Assembly (NCBI RefSeq): GCF_007971525.1
Contig: NZ_CP042437.1
Span: forward strand, 4,154,001 to 4,218,000
Reading direction: 5' to 3'
Source: Mucilaginibacter ginsenosidivorax
GTDB lineage: Bacteria > Bacteroidota > Bacteroidia > Sphingobacteriales > Sphingobacteriaceae
Length of the DNA: 64,000 bases
The translations under genes were made by a program, and so were the position numbers. Below the pieces are notes generated by a model. That model saw nothing but the letters and a program-made list of their open reading frames with translations. It did not search any database and had not been told where the DNA came from. Positions 17,799 to 26,082 of this stretch are shown here, one piece after another (position 1 is the first letter of the stretch; every line of letters starts with the position of its first letter).

Positions 17799-18125
17799 GT
17801 GTTTTAACGATATATCGCAGCTGGTAAGTAATTTAAATTTATTAAATTGTTGATTTTGAGTTGTTTGTGTATTTGGTCCGTATTTGGTAATCAGCATGGT
17901 AACTCAGCCAATACTTAATTTACACTTACCACTATTACCATGAACGTTTTATTTATACTCACCCACATTATTATGGCCGTATGCATGTTCATTATTTTAC
18001 ATGTATCAGTGTTAAAAAACGCTTACCCGCAAACCGAAATAAAAAAATGGTTTATGCCTTTTGCCTCCTTTAAATTAAAACCTGTCCGGTTAACGCGGTT
18101 TCAGCTATATCGTGCCGCCGTAGGG
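17799..18125 (+). repeat. right flank copy of the duplicated locus around the peptide cassette
   Basis: This is the partner of 9931-10260. The 23-bp block at 17799-17821, containing CGATATATCG, is identical in both copies. Similarity then continues through the promoter-like region and most of the 69-residue gene. The rest of the 17446-17939 gap holds the inverted repeat at 17490-17535 and no convincing gene. Confidence 0.75.
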
Positions 18126-18149
18126 TTTATTACGATAATTATTAGGTAA
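17940..18149 (+). CDS. small membrane protein, intact member of duplicated locus
   Basis: A 69-residue protein with one strong hydrophobic helix (residues 2-27), a polar middle (NAYPQTEIKKWFMP), a basic stretch (KLKPVRLTRFQLYR) and a hydrophobic C-terminus (AVGFITIIIR). I do not recognise a family. Its reality is supported by the decayed paralogue at 10088-10260, whose similarity extends across the coding region. It is transcribed away from the peptide cassette. A size and topology like this would suit an immunity protein, but that is speculation from position only. Confidence 0.6.
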   Translation: MNVLFILTHIIMAVCMFIILHVSVLKNAYPQTEIKKWFMPFASFKLKPVRLTRFQLYRAAVGFITIIIR

Positions 18150-18172
18150 CGCCCACAGACTTTGCTGAACAC

Positions 18173-18700
18173 TTATTTAAGATCGATGTTAAATTTCCCG
18201 TCGGAAATTGTTTTGGTTGCGCCAGAGTTGTTGGCCACAATTAATGTTCCGTTAAAAGCGCCTTGTATATTGGTGGTACTGATTGACGATATGGTTATAG
18301 ATGCCGGATGATTGCCCGTGTAATCAACAACATAATCGTTGGCAAAATTGCTGCTGCCATTAATTTTATAGATGATTAAAATGCCAAATGGCGGGTTGTA
18401 ATTTTTAGTAAGGTTGTATGTACCAACGGCGATGGGAGTTGGCGAGTATATATCCAGTTCCATTTTATCGGCGGTAGACGATGTGCCGTTTTTTGCCGAA
18501 ATGAAAGCCGAATAATAAGTTGGTGTATTACGATAACCCGAACTATCAACAGTATTAAAATTTTCATTACTCCCATCGATAGTTGCCGATATAGCACTGG
18601 TGGCAGCCAATACAGGCGCGGTACTTTTATTGCACGATTGCCAAATAAACGCCAAACAAACAGCAAAAAGTAATAGTTTTTTCATCTGCGTCGCTTTCAT
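18173..18700 (-). CDS. hypothetical lipoprotein
   Basis: A 175-residue exported protein. The second Met (start 18685) gives a clean lipoprotein signal, MKKLLLFAVCLAFIWQSCNKS, with the lipobox Cys 18 residues from that Met, so 18685 is the more likely start. The mature part is Ser/Thr-rich and beta-strand-like (MELDIYSPTPIAVGTYNL, FNGTLIV) and ends in GKFNIDLK. It resembles small Bacteroidota surface lipoproteins with a jelly-roll-like body, but I assign no function. It is separated from the next gene on the same strand by 375 bp. Confidence 0.8.
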   Translation of the reverse strand: MKATQMKKLLLFAVCLAFIWQSCNKSTAPVLAATSAISATIDGSNENFNTVDSSGYRNTPTYYSAFISAKNGTSSTADKMELDIYSPTPIAVGTYNLTKNYNPPFGILIIYKINGSSNFANDYVVDYTGNHPASITISSISTTNIQGAFNGTLIVANNSGATKTISDGKFNIDLK

Positions 18701-18992
18701 TTTCCGGTTGATTTATTAGTATGAATGTAAGCTTTTTTTAATTCAAAAATAACGCCTGTCAACGTAAATTATGCCTTACAGAACAGCGGATGCCGGAAGC
18801 ATCAGCGCCGTAATAAGGATGTAAATGAATATTGCCCGTATTGCGATGAGTTAAATTCAGGCGGTTGTAATTGAAAAAGACTATAAAAAACATTGCGCCG
18901 GTGGCGGACGTAAAAAAACATGCCGATGATTACAATTATTATATTGTTGAATAACTTCCGGGTACATGGCAAGTGCTTCCCTGTTTTCCATT

Positions 18993-19036
18993 AAAGCCAC
19001 AAAAAGCTTACATATATGCAGGCTTTTTGTGGCTTT
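18993..19036. terminator. stem-loop terminator after IPT lipoprotein gene
   Basis: A perfect 15-bp stem, AAAGCCACAAAAAGC at 18993-19007 with its complement at 19022-19036 and a 14-nt loop, lies 41 bp beyond the stop of the minus-strand gene at 19077. A-rich and T-rich ends make it usable on either strand. The rest of 18701-19076 shows no gene. Confidence 0.7.
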
Positions 19037-19076
19037 ATTTACCTATAATACTTTACCGGCTTAGGCGTACCAATAA

Positions 19077-20879
19077 TTATTTAACATACAAAGAAATAAC
19101 CTGGTTTGCCGATGTACGCGCACAACCCGGGCCCAGTATGGTGCATCCCGGGTCCATTTCAACAAAATCCCCATTTTTCCAATAGCCGTTTTCGCCTGAT
19201 GATGACGATGCGCCGCCGATATATAAATCGGTATTATTATACAAGAACAACGAAGATACGTTTTCGGCAACTGCATAGGCGGATGGAGTAAGCATGGTGC
19301 CATTTTTCCAAACTGCCCCCGCGCCGTTGTATTGGCCGCCCACATAAACATCACCGCCCGACACCAGTATGCTGGAAACGCTGTTGAATAAGCTGTTGCC
19401 CGGTGTGGTTAATGGTATGGAAATGCCATTTTTCCAGAGGCGTGGGGCTTTATTGATAATTCCGCCCGAAGCAGGGTCCCTTATTTCTTCAAAACCAGCT
19501 ATGTAAATGGCACCGCCCGAAACACATATGGCCGTTGCCTGCGCATTACCCGAGTGTATGCCATCGGTTATGTCAATTGGTGTGCCGTTTTTCCAGTAAG
19601 TAGCTTTTAAAATGGTAGAAGTTCCCAGATATCGTGCCCCGGCCACGTAGGTATCGCCATTGCTCACGGCTAAAGCATTGTTTAAATAATTACTGGTGCC
19701 CGAGCCTCCGATATTAGTGACTGTTGTAGTTGTTAGCTGGGTGGCCGTGCCATTTTTCCAGACATAGTAAGTTCCGTTAATCTGGCCCAGGCAATAAACA
19801 TCGGTGCCCGAAACAACTATCGAAAACGTGTACCCGGTTTGCGAAGATAGCTGCACAGCTGTGCCATTTTTCCAGTAAGTGGGAACATTTGCGGTAGTTG
19901 GGCCTGCAATATAGATGTCAGTACCTGAACCAACCATAGCATATGCGCTTGTGCAGGAGGGGATAGCCGTAAAAGAAGAATTTTTCCACCAACCGTAGCC
20001 GCTGCGGGTATCGGAGCCAAGTACATAAACAGTTGGTCCGGTCGCTGTGTATGTAAAAGCTATGCCATTAGATGTACCGCCAACGGTGGTAACAGTTACA
20101 TTTCCTGAACTGCCGCCGGTTGGCACTTTAACAACCAGTTGCGTAGTATTTGCAGTGGTAACGCTGGCGGTGGTACCGTTAAATTTAACAGTGTTATTAG
20201 CAGCTACGGCATCAAAATCAGTCCCGGTAATGGTTACTGAGGCACCCTCGGCAGCCGATGTTGGATTAATTGCCGTGATAGTTGGGGCTACAATAAAGGT
20301 AAATACAGGTCCGGTTGCCGTTCCGCCTGATGTGGCTACGGTTACGGCCCCGCTGGTGGCCGCGGCTGGCGCGGTAACCACTAATTTTGTGGTTGTAGCC
20401 GATGTAATAGCCGCAGCAACACCGTTAAATTTAACGGTGTTGTTGGCCGCAGTCGCGTCAAAGTTTGTCCCGGTGATTGTTATAGCGGTACCTGCTTTGG
20501 CCGAAACAGGGCTGATTGTTGCAATTGTTGGCGCCAATAAATAAGTAAATACCGGCCCGGTAGCGGTGCCGCCGGCAGTAGTTACGGTTATGGCCCCGGT
20601 GCTGGCCGCTGCCGGTGCGGTTACAGTCAGCTTACCTGCCGTTGCCGATGTAACGGTTGCATCAGTTCCGTTAAATTTTACGGTATTATCGGCAGCTGTA
20701 GCGCTAAAGTTGGCGCCGCTGATAGTAACTACAGTGCCGGCAATGCCAGAAGTAGGGCTGATGGTATTAATTGCAGGTACTTTTACAGGTATGAGTACCG
20801 GGCTGCTTTTTTTACAGCCGGGCAAAATAAAAGACATCACAAAAAATATACAAATAGAGTAGGTGAGTTTTGTTTTCAT
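19077..20879 (-). CDS. IPT/TIG-domain lipoprotein with repeated propeller-like C-terminus
   Basis: A 600-residue surface lipoprotein. The signal has its lipobox at LPGCKKS (Cys 22). Three consecutive IPT/TIG immunoglobulin-like domains occupy about 35-115, 117-197 and 198-280. Each begins with a I-x-P-T/V-S-x-x-G pattern (TISPVSAKAGTAITITGTNF) and carries the motif ANNTVKFNG. Residues 285-600 contain about seven copies of a YWKNGT-type unit with intervening GGDVYVGG or SGTDIYIAG, which looks like a beta-propeller. It is probably displayed outside the cell. It sits downstream of the response regulator at 21010 on the same strand, and may be a target of that system. Confidence 0.85.
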   Translation of the reverse strand: MKTKLTYSICIFFVMSFILPGCKKSSPVLIPVKVPAINTISPTSGIAGTVVTISGANFSATAADNTVKFNGTDATVTSATAGKLTVTAPAAASTGAITVTTAGGTATGPVFTYLLAPTIATISPVSAKAGTAITITGTNFDATAANNTVKFNGVAAAITSATTTKLVVTAPAAATSGAVTVATSGGTATGPVFTFIVAPTITAINPTSAAEGASVTITGTDFDAVAANNTVKFNGTTASVTTANTTQLVVKVPTGGSSGNVTVTTVGGTSNGIAFTYTATGPTVYVLGSDTRSGYGWWKNSSFTAIPSCTSAYAMVGSGTDIYIAGPTTANVPTYWKNGTAVQLSSQTGYTFSIVVSGTDVYCLGQINGTYYVWKNGTATQLTTTTVTNIGGSGTSNYLNNALAVSNGDTYVAGARYLGTSTILKATYWKNGTPIDITDGIHSGNAQATAICVSGGAIYIAGFEEIRDPASGGIINKAPRLWKNGISIPLTTPGNSLFNSVSSILVSGGDVYVGGQYNGAGAVWKNGTMLTPSAYAVAENVSSLFLYNNTDLYIGGASSSSGENGYWKNGDFVEMDPGCTILGPGCARTSANQVISLYVK

Positions 20880-21009
20880 AAGGTATAGTTTTACGTTTTA
20901 GCCGGAGATGTTAAAGCCGCGCTTACTTACCCATGAAATTGAGCATATTTGGAACGATGGTCAATCCTCTTTTTGAGTGAATTGAGCGCCGGTTAACCAG
21001 GTTAGCATA

Positions 21010-21636
21010 TTACAATATTTTTTCTTTCAGCGCCTTGGCTATCGCTTCTTTGCCGCAGTTTACATGAAGTTTCAGGTAAATTTTTTTGAGGTGCGAGCGC
21101 ACGGTATCAAAAGCCATGTTCAATTCGTCGGCAATTATTTTAATGCTGTTCCCTTTTATTAAAAGCTGCAACACATCCGTTTCGCGCGAAGTGAGGTTAT
21201 ATTGGTTATCGGTTTTTTGCTGAAATGACATCAGCACTTTTCTGGCAATCACCGGCGACATGGGCGCGCCACCATCCAATACCTCGCGAATGGCATCAAA
21301 CAGCCGGGCTGGCGGCGTTTTTTTTAGTAAATAACCGTTGGCCCCCGCGCAAAGGCATTGAAAAAGCTTCTCATCGTCCTCAAAAACAGTGTACATGATT
21401 ACAGCAGTTTCCGGCCGCGCTTGTTTTACCATAGCAACGCCACTTATACCTGTTTTGCCGGGCATATCTATATCCATCAGCACAACATCGGGCTTAAGCC
21501 GTTCTATAATTTCTGCTGCCTGGGTGCAATTATCAAAATTGCCTTTAACCGCGTAATCAGGGTCGCTGTTAAGCAGGTAGGCCAACGACTCGCGCAAACG
21601 ATCGTTATCTTCAAATAAAACTATACTTACCGGCAT
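21010..21636 (-). CDS. NarL/FixJ-type response regulator
   Basis: A 208-residue regulator. The receiver domain is residues 1-120, with acidic pocket FEDND, phospho-acceptor Asp in VVLMDIDMPG and Lys in LLKKTPP. The LuxR-type HTH is at 145-200 (LTSRETDVLQLLIKGNSIKI, then helix MAFDTVRSHLKKIYLKL). It lies 52 bp downstream of the HisKA_3-type histidine kinase on the same strand, its obvious partner. That kinase gene is frameshifted in this sequence, so signalling may be lost or the break may be an assembly error. Confidence 0.93.
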   Translation of the reverse strand: MPVSIVLFEDNDRLRESLAYLLNSDPDYAVKGNFDNCTQAAEIIERLKPDVVLMDIDMPGKTGISGVAMVKQARPETAVIMYTVFEDDEKLFQCLCAGANGYLLKKTPPARLFDAIREVLDGGAPMSPVIARKVLMSFQQKTDNQYNLTSRETDVLQLLIKGNSIKIIADELNMAFDTVRSHLKKIYLKLHVNCGKEAIAKALKEKIL

Positions 21637-21688
21637 AAGTGCTAAATTACAGTTTACTATTTAACAGGCCTATCACTCTTTTGAGTGA

Positions 21689-23590
21689 TTAAAGCACGGG
21701 TATAATAATGGTAAGCAAAGTACCTTCATCGATGGCCGACAAAATTGAAATACTTCCTTTCCACTTTGCCAACCGTATTTTCATGTTTTTTATACCGTTA
21801 CGTGAAGTAGGCTGTGTGGTATCAAAGCCTTTGCCATTATCTTTAATAATCATTTGCAAATGGTTTTGATGGCTTTGCAGGCTGATGTCGACATGCGTTG
21901 CGGCAGCATGTTTGTAAATGTTGTTTACCGCCTCTTTAAACACCAGGTAAATGTCTTTTCTTTTTTCCATGTGCAGCTTTTTATAGGCTATCTTCTCGTC
22001 AAAGTGGAAATGATAGGCAATGTTTGCACCTTCAAACAATTCGGCGGTATATCTTTTCATCCTGGCCACAGTTTGCTCATAGCTGTCATTAAGGGTGTTT
22101 ATGCTCCACACAATATCATCTAATGATTGGTTGGAGGTGTTTACTTCTTCGGTTATCCGTTTCAAAAAGCTCCGGGCTTGTTCTGGCGCTGATAGGTTGG
22201 CGTTGCTCAGTTCGGTAAGTATATTGATGTTGCTAAGGGTTGAACCAATATCGTCATGTAAATCCGTAGCGATGCTATTGCGGATAGCCTGAACCCGCAG
22301 CACCTGCCTGATGCGGTTAAGGTAGATGAAATAAATAATACCACCTGTGGTTATGATGGCTAAAACAATAAACCACCAGCTTTTATAGTAAGGGGTTTGC
22401 ACCGAAAAAAGCAGGGTGGCCTGGTTTGTACTCATAGTACCATCGGCCATTTGTGCTTTAACGCTGAAAGTGTAATTGCCCGACAACAGGTTTGAAAATG
22501 ATATTTGCCGCGTTCGGCCTGCCGAGATCCAATTTTTGCTCAGGTTGTTAAGTCGGTAATAATACCTGTTTTGCATACCATCAACCAGGTTAACCGCACT
22601 AAAAGCGATGCTGATATTATTATCGTTGGCAGGCAGGCTGATGCTTTGCGCCGGGTTTAAATTGTTGCCCGATGAAGTTACAGCCGTAATTAATACGCCG
22701 GGGGCCCGGCGTGGCCGCAGCAATTGGTTTGGTATTGCACTGTAAAATATATGGGCCGTATTAAAATATACCTTGTTTGCGGCGCTGTCGTACTTTACGC
22801 TTAACACAGGATCTTCTGACGATGGGTAATAACCGCCAAATAAAAAAAAATGGCCGGTGCCGGGTTCCATGCAGTTTAATCCGTTTTTAGTGCCAATCCA
22901 TAGGCGGCCTTTATTGTCGGCAGCCAGGCTGTAAACCGTATTTGACGATAGGGCTTCGGGCATATCAACCTTTTTAAACTTTTGGCTGCTGATGTCAAAT
23001 TTCACCAGGCCGGCATTGGTGCCCATCCATATCTTGCCCCTTTTATCTGCATAGATGGTATTGATGACGCCATTATCAAAATCGGTATTATAAGCCGGGG
23101 GGAACAACGCGAATTGATGATTGGTCCGGCTCCACTTTACCAGCCCGCGCCCTTCGGTACCGCCCATCCACAGGTCGCCAAATTCATCCTCGGCAATACA
23201 AACGGGGAACCTGATGGGCAATTGGTTGCCTTTGTCCTTTTTTGAATAAAGCTGCAGGCTATTGTTAGTTAAATTATAAGCAGCAAGGCCATTCCCTTCG
23301 CCAAGGCCCATCCACAGTACGTTTTCCTTATCGGTAAATTGGGTAATCACGGGGCATTTTCCAATTAATGGCACATTTACAGGCCGGGGGCCGGCCATGC
23401 CTTTTTTCCATTCATATATACCTCTTTGTGTACCTATCCAAAATTTATCCACTCCCGCGGCTCTTATGTTCCAGGTGTCGTTTACATCTGCAGTTTTTCC
23501 AATTAATAGCTCCTTCCATGGCGTATTAAGCAGATTGGTATAAAATATCCCGCCGCCGGTGGTGGTTAAAAAAATATGTTCTTTAACCAC
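21689..23590 (-). CDS. histidine kinase, C-terminal fragment of split propeller sensor
   Basis: This is a 633-residue fragment. It has two-component propeller repeats (MWIGT/LWIGT-type units at 1-270), a Y_Y_Y domain near 330-395 (YYYRLNNLSKNWI, SNLLSGNYTFSVKA), a transmembrane helix at about 405-425, a HisKA_3 dimerisation region with the phospho-His in ATDLHDDIGSTLSN, and an ATPase domain (EAVNNIYKHAAATH, DNGKGFD). The first codon is an internal GTG, not a real start. The frame runs open upstream (GIDLSGTFVV) into the gene at 23608, and one extra G at 23612-23614 would join the two. The complete protein would be about 1010 residues, the usual length of this class. Confidence 0.85.
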   Translation of the reverse strand: MVKEHIFLTTTGGGIFYTNLLNTPWKELLIGKTADVNDTWNIRAAGVDKFWIGTQRGIYEWKKGMAGPRPVNVPLIGKCPVITQFTDKENVLWMGLGEGNGLAAYNLTNNSLQLYSKKDKGNQLPIRFPVCIAEDEFGDLWMGGTEGRGLVKWSRTNHQFALFPPAYNTDFDNGVINTIYADKRGKIWMGTNAGLVKFDISSQKFKKVDMPEALSSNTVYSLAADNKGRLWIGTKNGLNCMEPGTGHFFLFGGYYPSSEDPVLSVKYDSAANKVYFNTAHIFYSAIPNQLLRPRRAPGVLITAVTSSGNNLNPAQSISLPANDNNISIAFSAVNLVDGMQNRYYYRLNNLSKNWISAGRTRQISFSNLLSGNYTFSVKAQMADGTMSTNQATLLFSVQTPYYKSWWFIVLAIITTGGIIYFIYLNRIRQVLRVQAIRNSIATDLHDDIGSTLSNINILTELSNANLSAPEQARSFLKRITEEVNTSNQSLDDIVWSINTLNDSYEQTVARMKRYTAELFEGANIAYHFHFDEKIAYKKLHMEKRKDIYLVFKEAVNNIYKHAAATHVDISLQSHQNHLQMIIKDNGKGFDTTQPTSRNGIKNMKIRLAKWKGSISILSAIDEGTLLTIIIPVL

Positions 23591-23607
23591 AAAAGTGCCC
23601 GATAGGT

Positions 23608-24717
23608 CTATCCCACGGTGATCCCGGGGTTATATGCCGGCAGTTCCGATGTAGAAATGCCGTTGGCAATCAGCGTAAACTTATATAAACCATTGCCGGT
23701 ACCCACCCAAAGGTTGCCTTCGGTATCAAATAACGTGCAAAACACATGTTGTTTGGGTAGTAATACGTCGCTTTTAAAATCGCTGCGCCCAACGGCCGAT
23801 GCCTGGGTATTCCAATACGCCAGCCCGCCATCGTTTAGGGTACAAGTTGCCAGTCCATTATTTAGCAGGTTGATGTGGGTGTTATAATATATCTGGCCTT
23901 TGCCGGGTAAATGATTGAAAGCCGAGGCAGTTATCTGGCCGGATAAGGAATTCAAGAAGAAAACACTATCAACCATATGTTTTACAAACCACGAATTGCC
24001 CTTTTTATCAAACGCAATATCCCTCACGTTTAAGCTATCTATCACCGATAGCGGATACCCCTTTAACTGGTTTAACGGAATAATTTTGTTGCTTGCGGGA
24101 GTATAGATATGATATTGAATTTTTTTATCCTTCACCAATCTGAAAAGAACGCTTCCGTTGGGTAGGGGGTGGATACTTTCGACGAACATAACCAAGGTTG
24201 CTCCCTGGTCATTAGCCCCCCTGGTAAATTGAAGTATATTAAGGTTTTGATCGAGCTTATAAAGCCCCATTTGCGAGGCCGCCCAAATGTTGTTTTGCTT
24301 ATCTACCGATGCGATGTAAAAATTATTTTCGAAAGGGAACATTTTTGCCGAAGCCGGCACCAGCAGGGTTTTAAATATATTAGTCCTGGTATTAAAAATA
24401 CATAAGCCGGTTGAGGTGGCTGCCAGTAACCGGTGGCCGGGCAATTTTTGTATGGAGATGATATTGTTGCCCGGCAGCGAGCTTGTTGTTTTGGAGTGAT
24501 AAAAATTTTTAAACTCAACCCCGTCATACCGGCTTAAGCCATAGTTGGTGCCCAGCCATAAAAAGCCATCATCGTCCTGGCAAATTGTATTGATGGTGGC
24601 ATCAGGCAAACCATCTTTTACAGAAAAATATGCCGGCAGTATTTTGTCCAGCTTTTGTGAATGGGCAGCAAGCGCCATACCATTCAGCAATAAAACCAAG
24701 ATGAGTTTTCGGTACAT
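23608..24717 (-). CDS. N-terminal fragment of split propeller histidine kinase
   Basis: A 369-residue fragment with a signal peptide (MYRKLILVLLLNGMALAAHS), the standard sensor opening FSVKDGLPDATINTICQDDDGFLWLGT and the first half of the sensory propeller (repeats ending LWVGTGNGLYKFT). It stops abruptly after NPGITVG, with no kinase. The next frame continues the same fold 18 bp on. This is therefore the 5' part of the same gene as 21689-23590, broken by a -1 change in the short G run at 23612-23614 (C run on the given strand). On its own it would be a soluble periplasmic propeller. Confidence 0.85.
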   Translation of the reverse strand: MYRKLILVLLLNGMALAAHSQKLDKILPAYFSVKDGLPDATINTICQDDDGFLWLGTNYGLSRYDGVEFKNFYHSKTTSSLPGNNIISIQKLPGHRLLAATSTGLCIFNTRTNIFKTLLVPASAKMFPFENNFYIASVDKQNNIWAASQMGLYKLDQNLNILQFTRGANDQGATLVMFVESIHPLPNGSVLFRLVKDKKIQYHIYTPASNKIIPLNQLKGYPLSVIDSLNVRDIAFDKKGNSWFVKHMVDSVFFLNSLSGQITASAFNHLPGKGQIYYNTHINLLNNGLATCTLNDGGLAYWNTQASAVGRSDFKSDVLLPKQHVFCTLFDTEGNLWVGTGNGLYKFTLIANGISTSELPAYNPGITVG

Positions 24718-25118
24718 GTTTCGAGATAGTTAAAGATATGGTATTCAGCTAATTGTTTACCTGGTAAAAAAAATATTTTAACACACCGCCGCCCGGTACC
24801 GTTAGGGCAAACGCAGCTAATCGGGTTAACATAACTTAACACATTTTAAAAATATTTTTTATAATTATTTGATAATCAATTTTTTATATCTTATCATGGT
24901 TAACACTAAACTGAGCGTGCAATTTAGAAGCATCCAAATATTTGTGCCTGTTGTTGGCCAATGTAATTACCACAGGCCCCGGGTCATTTAACCACTATCA
25001 GCCAATAAAACAAGGCATCGTTTGATGTTTATAACTTCCCGACGCTGTAAGCTTATTTGGTTTAGCCATTTAGTTGCATTGCCCTGATGGAACCGCAGGA
25101 GAATTAAACATAAAAAAA

Positions 25119-25165
25119 TTTGCGCAAGTAGTTGCTTGCATTTATATTTGCAAGTAAGTACTTGC
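25119..25165 (+). promoter_or_regulatory. ArsR-gene promoter with two near-palindromic operators
   Basis: The -33-like TTTG (25119-25122) and the -7-like TATATTTG (25143-25150) are 20 bp apart, the Bacteroidota promoter pattern. Two similar 16-bp near-palindromes overlap it: GCAAGTAGTTGCTTGC (25124-25139) and GCAAGTAAGTACTTGC (25150-25165), spaced 26 bp start to start. They end 5 bp before the ArsR start. Autorepression is the natural reading. The rest of 24734-25118 is AT-rich with no gene that I can support. Confidence 0.7.
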
Positions 25166-25170
25166 GAATA

Positions 25171-25512
25171 ATGAAAACCAGACGAGACGTTTACCAGGCC
25201 ATAGCCGACCCTACCCGTAGGGCCATAATTAACATGATTGCTACGCAGCCGCATAACGTGAACACTATAGCGGCAAACTTTGATGTTACACGCCAGGCGA
25301 TATCGTTGCACATCCAGATCCTGGCCGATTGCGGCCTTATTAACGTTAAGCGGCATGGGCGCGACAGGTTTTGCGAAGCCCGGCTCGATCAGCTCGGCGA
25401 GGTATCGGCCTGGATAGATCAGTACCGCCAGCATTGGGAAAGCAAATTAGATAATCTTGAAAACTATGTTGTACAATTAAAAAATGAACGAAATGGAAAA
25501 CACAAAAAGTAA
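25171..25512 (+). CDS. ArsR family transcriptional regulator
   Basis: A 113-residue winged-helix repressor of the type paired with SRPBCC proteins. MKTRRDVYQAIADPTRRAII opens the fold, the recognition helix is in FDVTRQAISLHIQILADCGLI and the wing in VKRHGRDRFCEA. I place the start at 25171: the upstream in-frame start at 25132 would translate the operator region. There is no CxC metal site, so it is not an arsenic sensor. It overlaps the following SRPBCC gene by 29 bp, so the two are co-translated. Likely autoregulated through the two sites just upstream. Confidence 0.92.
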   Translation: MKTRRDVYQAIADPTRRAIINMIATQPHNVNTIAANFDVTRQAISLHIQILADCGLINVKRHGRDRFCEARLDQLGEVSAWIDQYRQHWESKLDNLENYVVQLKNERNGKHKK

Positions 25513-25957
25513 CACTGCCGACCGCGAATTACGCCTGACCCGAACATTGGAAGCCCCGGTTGAACTGGTATGGGAAGTATGGACCCAGCCAGAGCATATT
25601 GCCAAATGGTGGGGCCCAAACGGTTTCACCAACACCATTAGTAAAATGGATGTTGAACCCGAAGGCGAGTGGGACCTGGTAATGCATGGCCCCGACGGAA
25701 CAGATTATAAAAACAAAAGCATATTCAAAGAGGTTATCCCGCTTAAAAAAATAGTTTATGAACATGTGAGCGGCCCTAAATTTGTTGCCACTATTGAATT
25801 TGAAGCGCAGGGCGAACAAACACACATTAGCTGGCATATGCTGTTTGAATCGCGTGAGCAATTTATACAAGTTGTAAAAACCTTTAAAGCCGACGAAGGG
25901 CTGAAACAGAATTTGGAAAAACTAAACCAATACGTAAAAGGTGTAAAATTGGGGTAG
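25484..25957 (+). CDS. SRPBCC/AHSA1 domain protein
   Basis: A 157-residue protein with the AHSA1-type SRPBCC fold: LTRTLEAPVELVWEVWTQPEHIAKWWGP, GEWDLVMHGPDGTDY, IVYEHVSG and the C-terminal helix with ADEGLKQNLEKLNQYV. The family binds hydrophobic ligands in a deep cavity; the ligand is unknown. It is the second gene of an operon with the ArsR regulator, a very common pairing. Translation may begin here or three codons later (MENTK). Confidence 0.92.
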   Translation: MNEMENTKSNTADRELRLTRTLEAPVELVWEVWTQPEHIAKWWGPNGFTNTISKMDVEPEGEWDLVMHGPDGTDYKNKSIFKEVIPLKKIVYEHVSGPKFVATIEFEAQGEQTHISWHMLFESREQFIQVVKTFKADEGLKQNLEKLNQYVKGVKLG

Positions 25958-26082
25958 GTTGTATTCGGCCTGCGGGGGTAAATGGTGCGTGAACGCTAAG
26001 CTCCATTTTTTCGCAGATCTTGTGCGAGGGGAGGGTAGAGGATGCCTTTAACGGCAAAGGCAGCCTCTACCATATTACCCCG

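Noticed and set aside
17646..17807. 53-residue frame preceded by a TAAATTTG box
   Set aside because: The box fits a promoter, but no upstream TTTG or TTG at the right spacing, no homologous frame in the left flank copy, and the stop falls in the conserved 23-bp block. Kept only as a possibility.
20047..20862. 165- and 98-residue Val/Ala-rich open frames on the plus strand
   Set aside because: They are the antisense of the IPT tandem repeats, which keeps an opposite frame open by repetition.
24988..25434. 148-residue open frame on the minus strand
   Set aside because: It is antisense to the well-supported ArsR gene and its promoter, with no recognisable domain.
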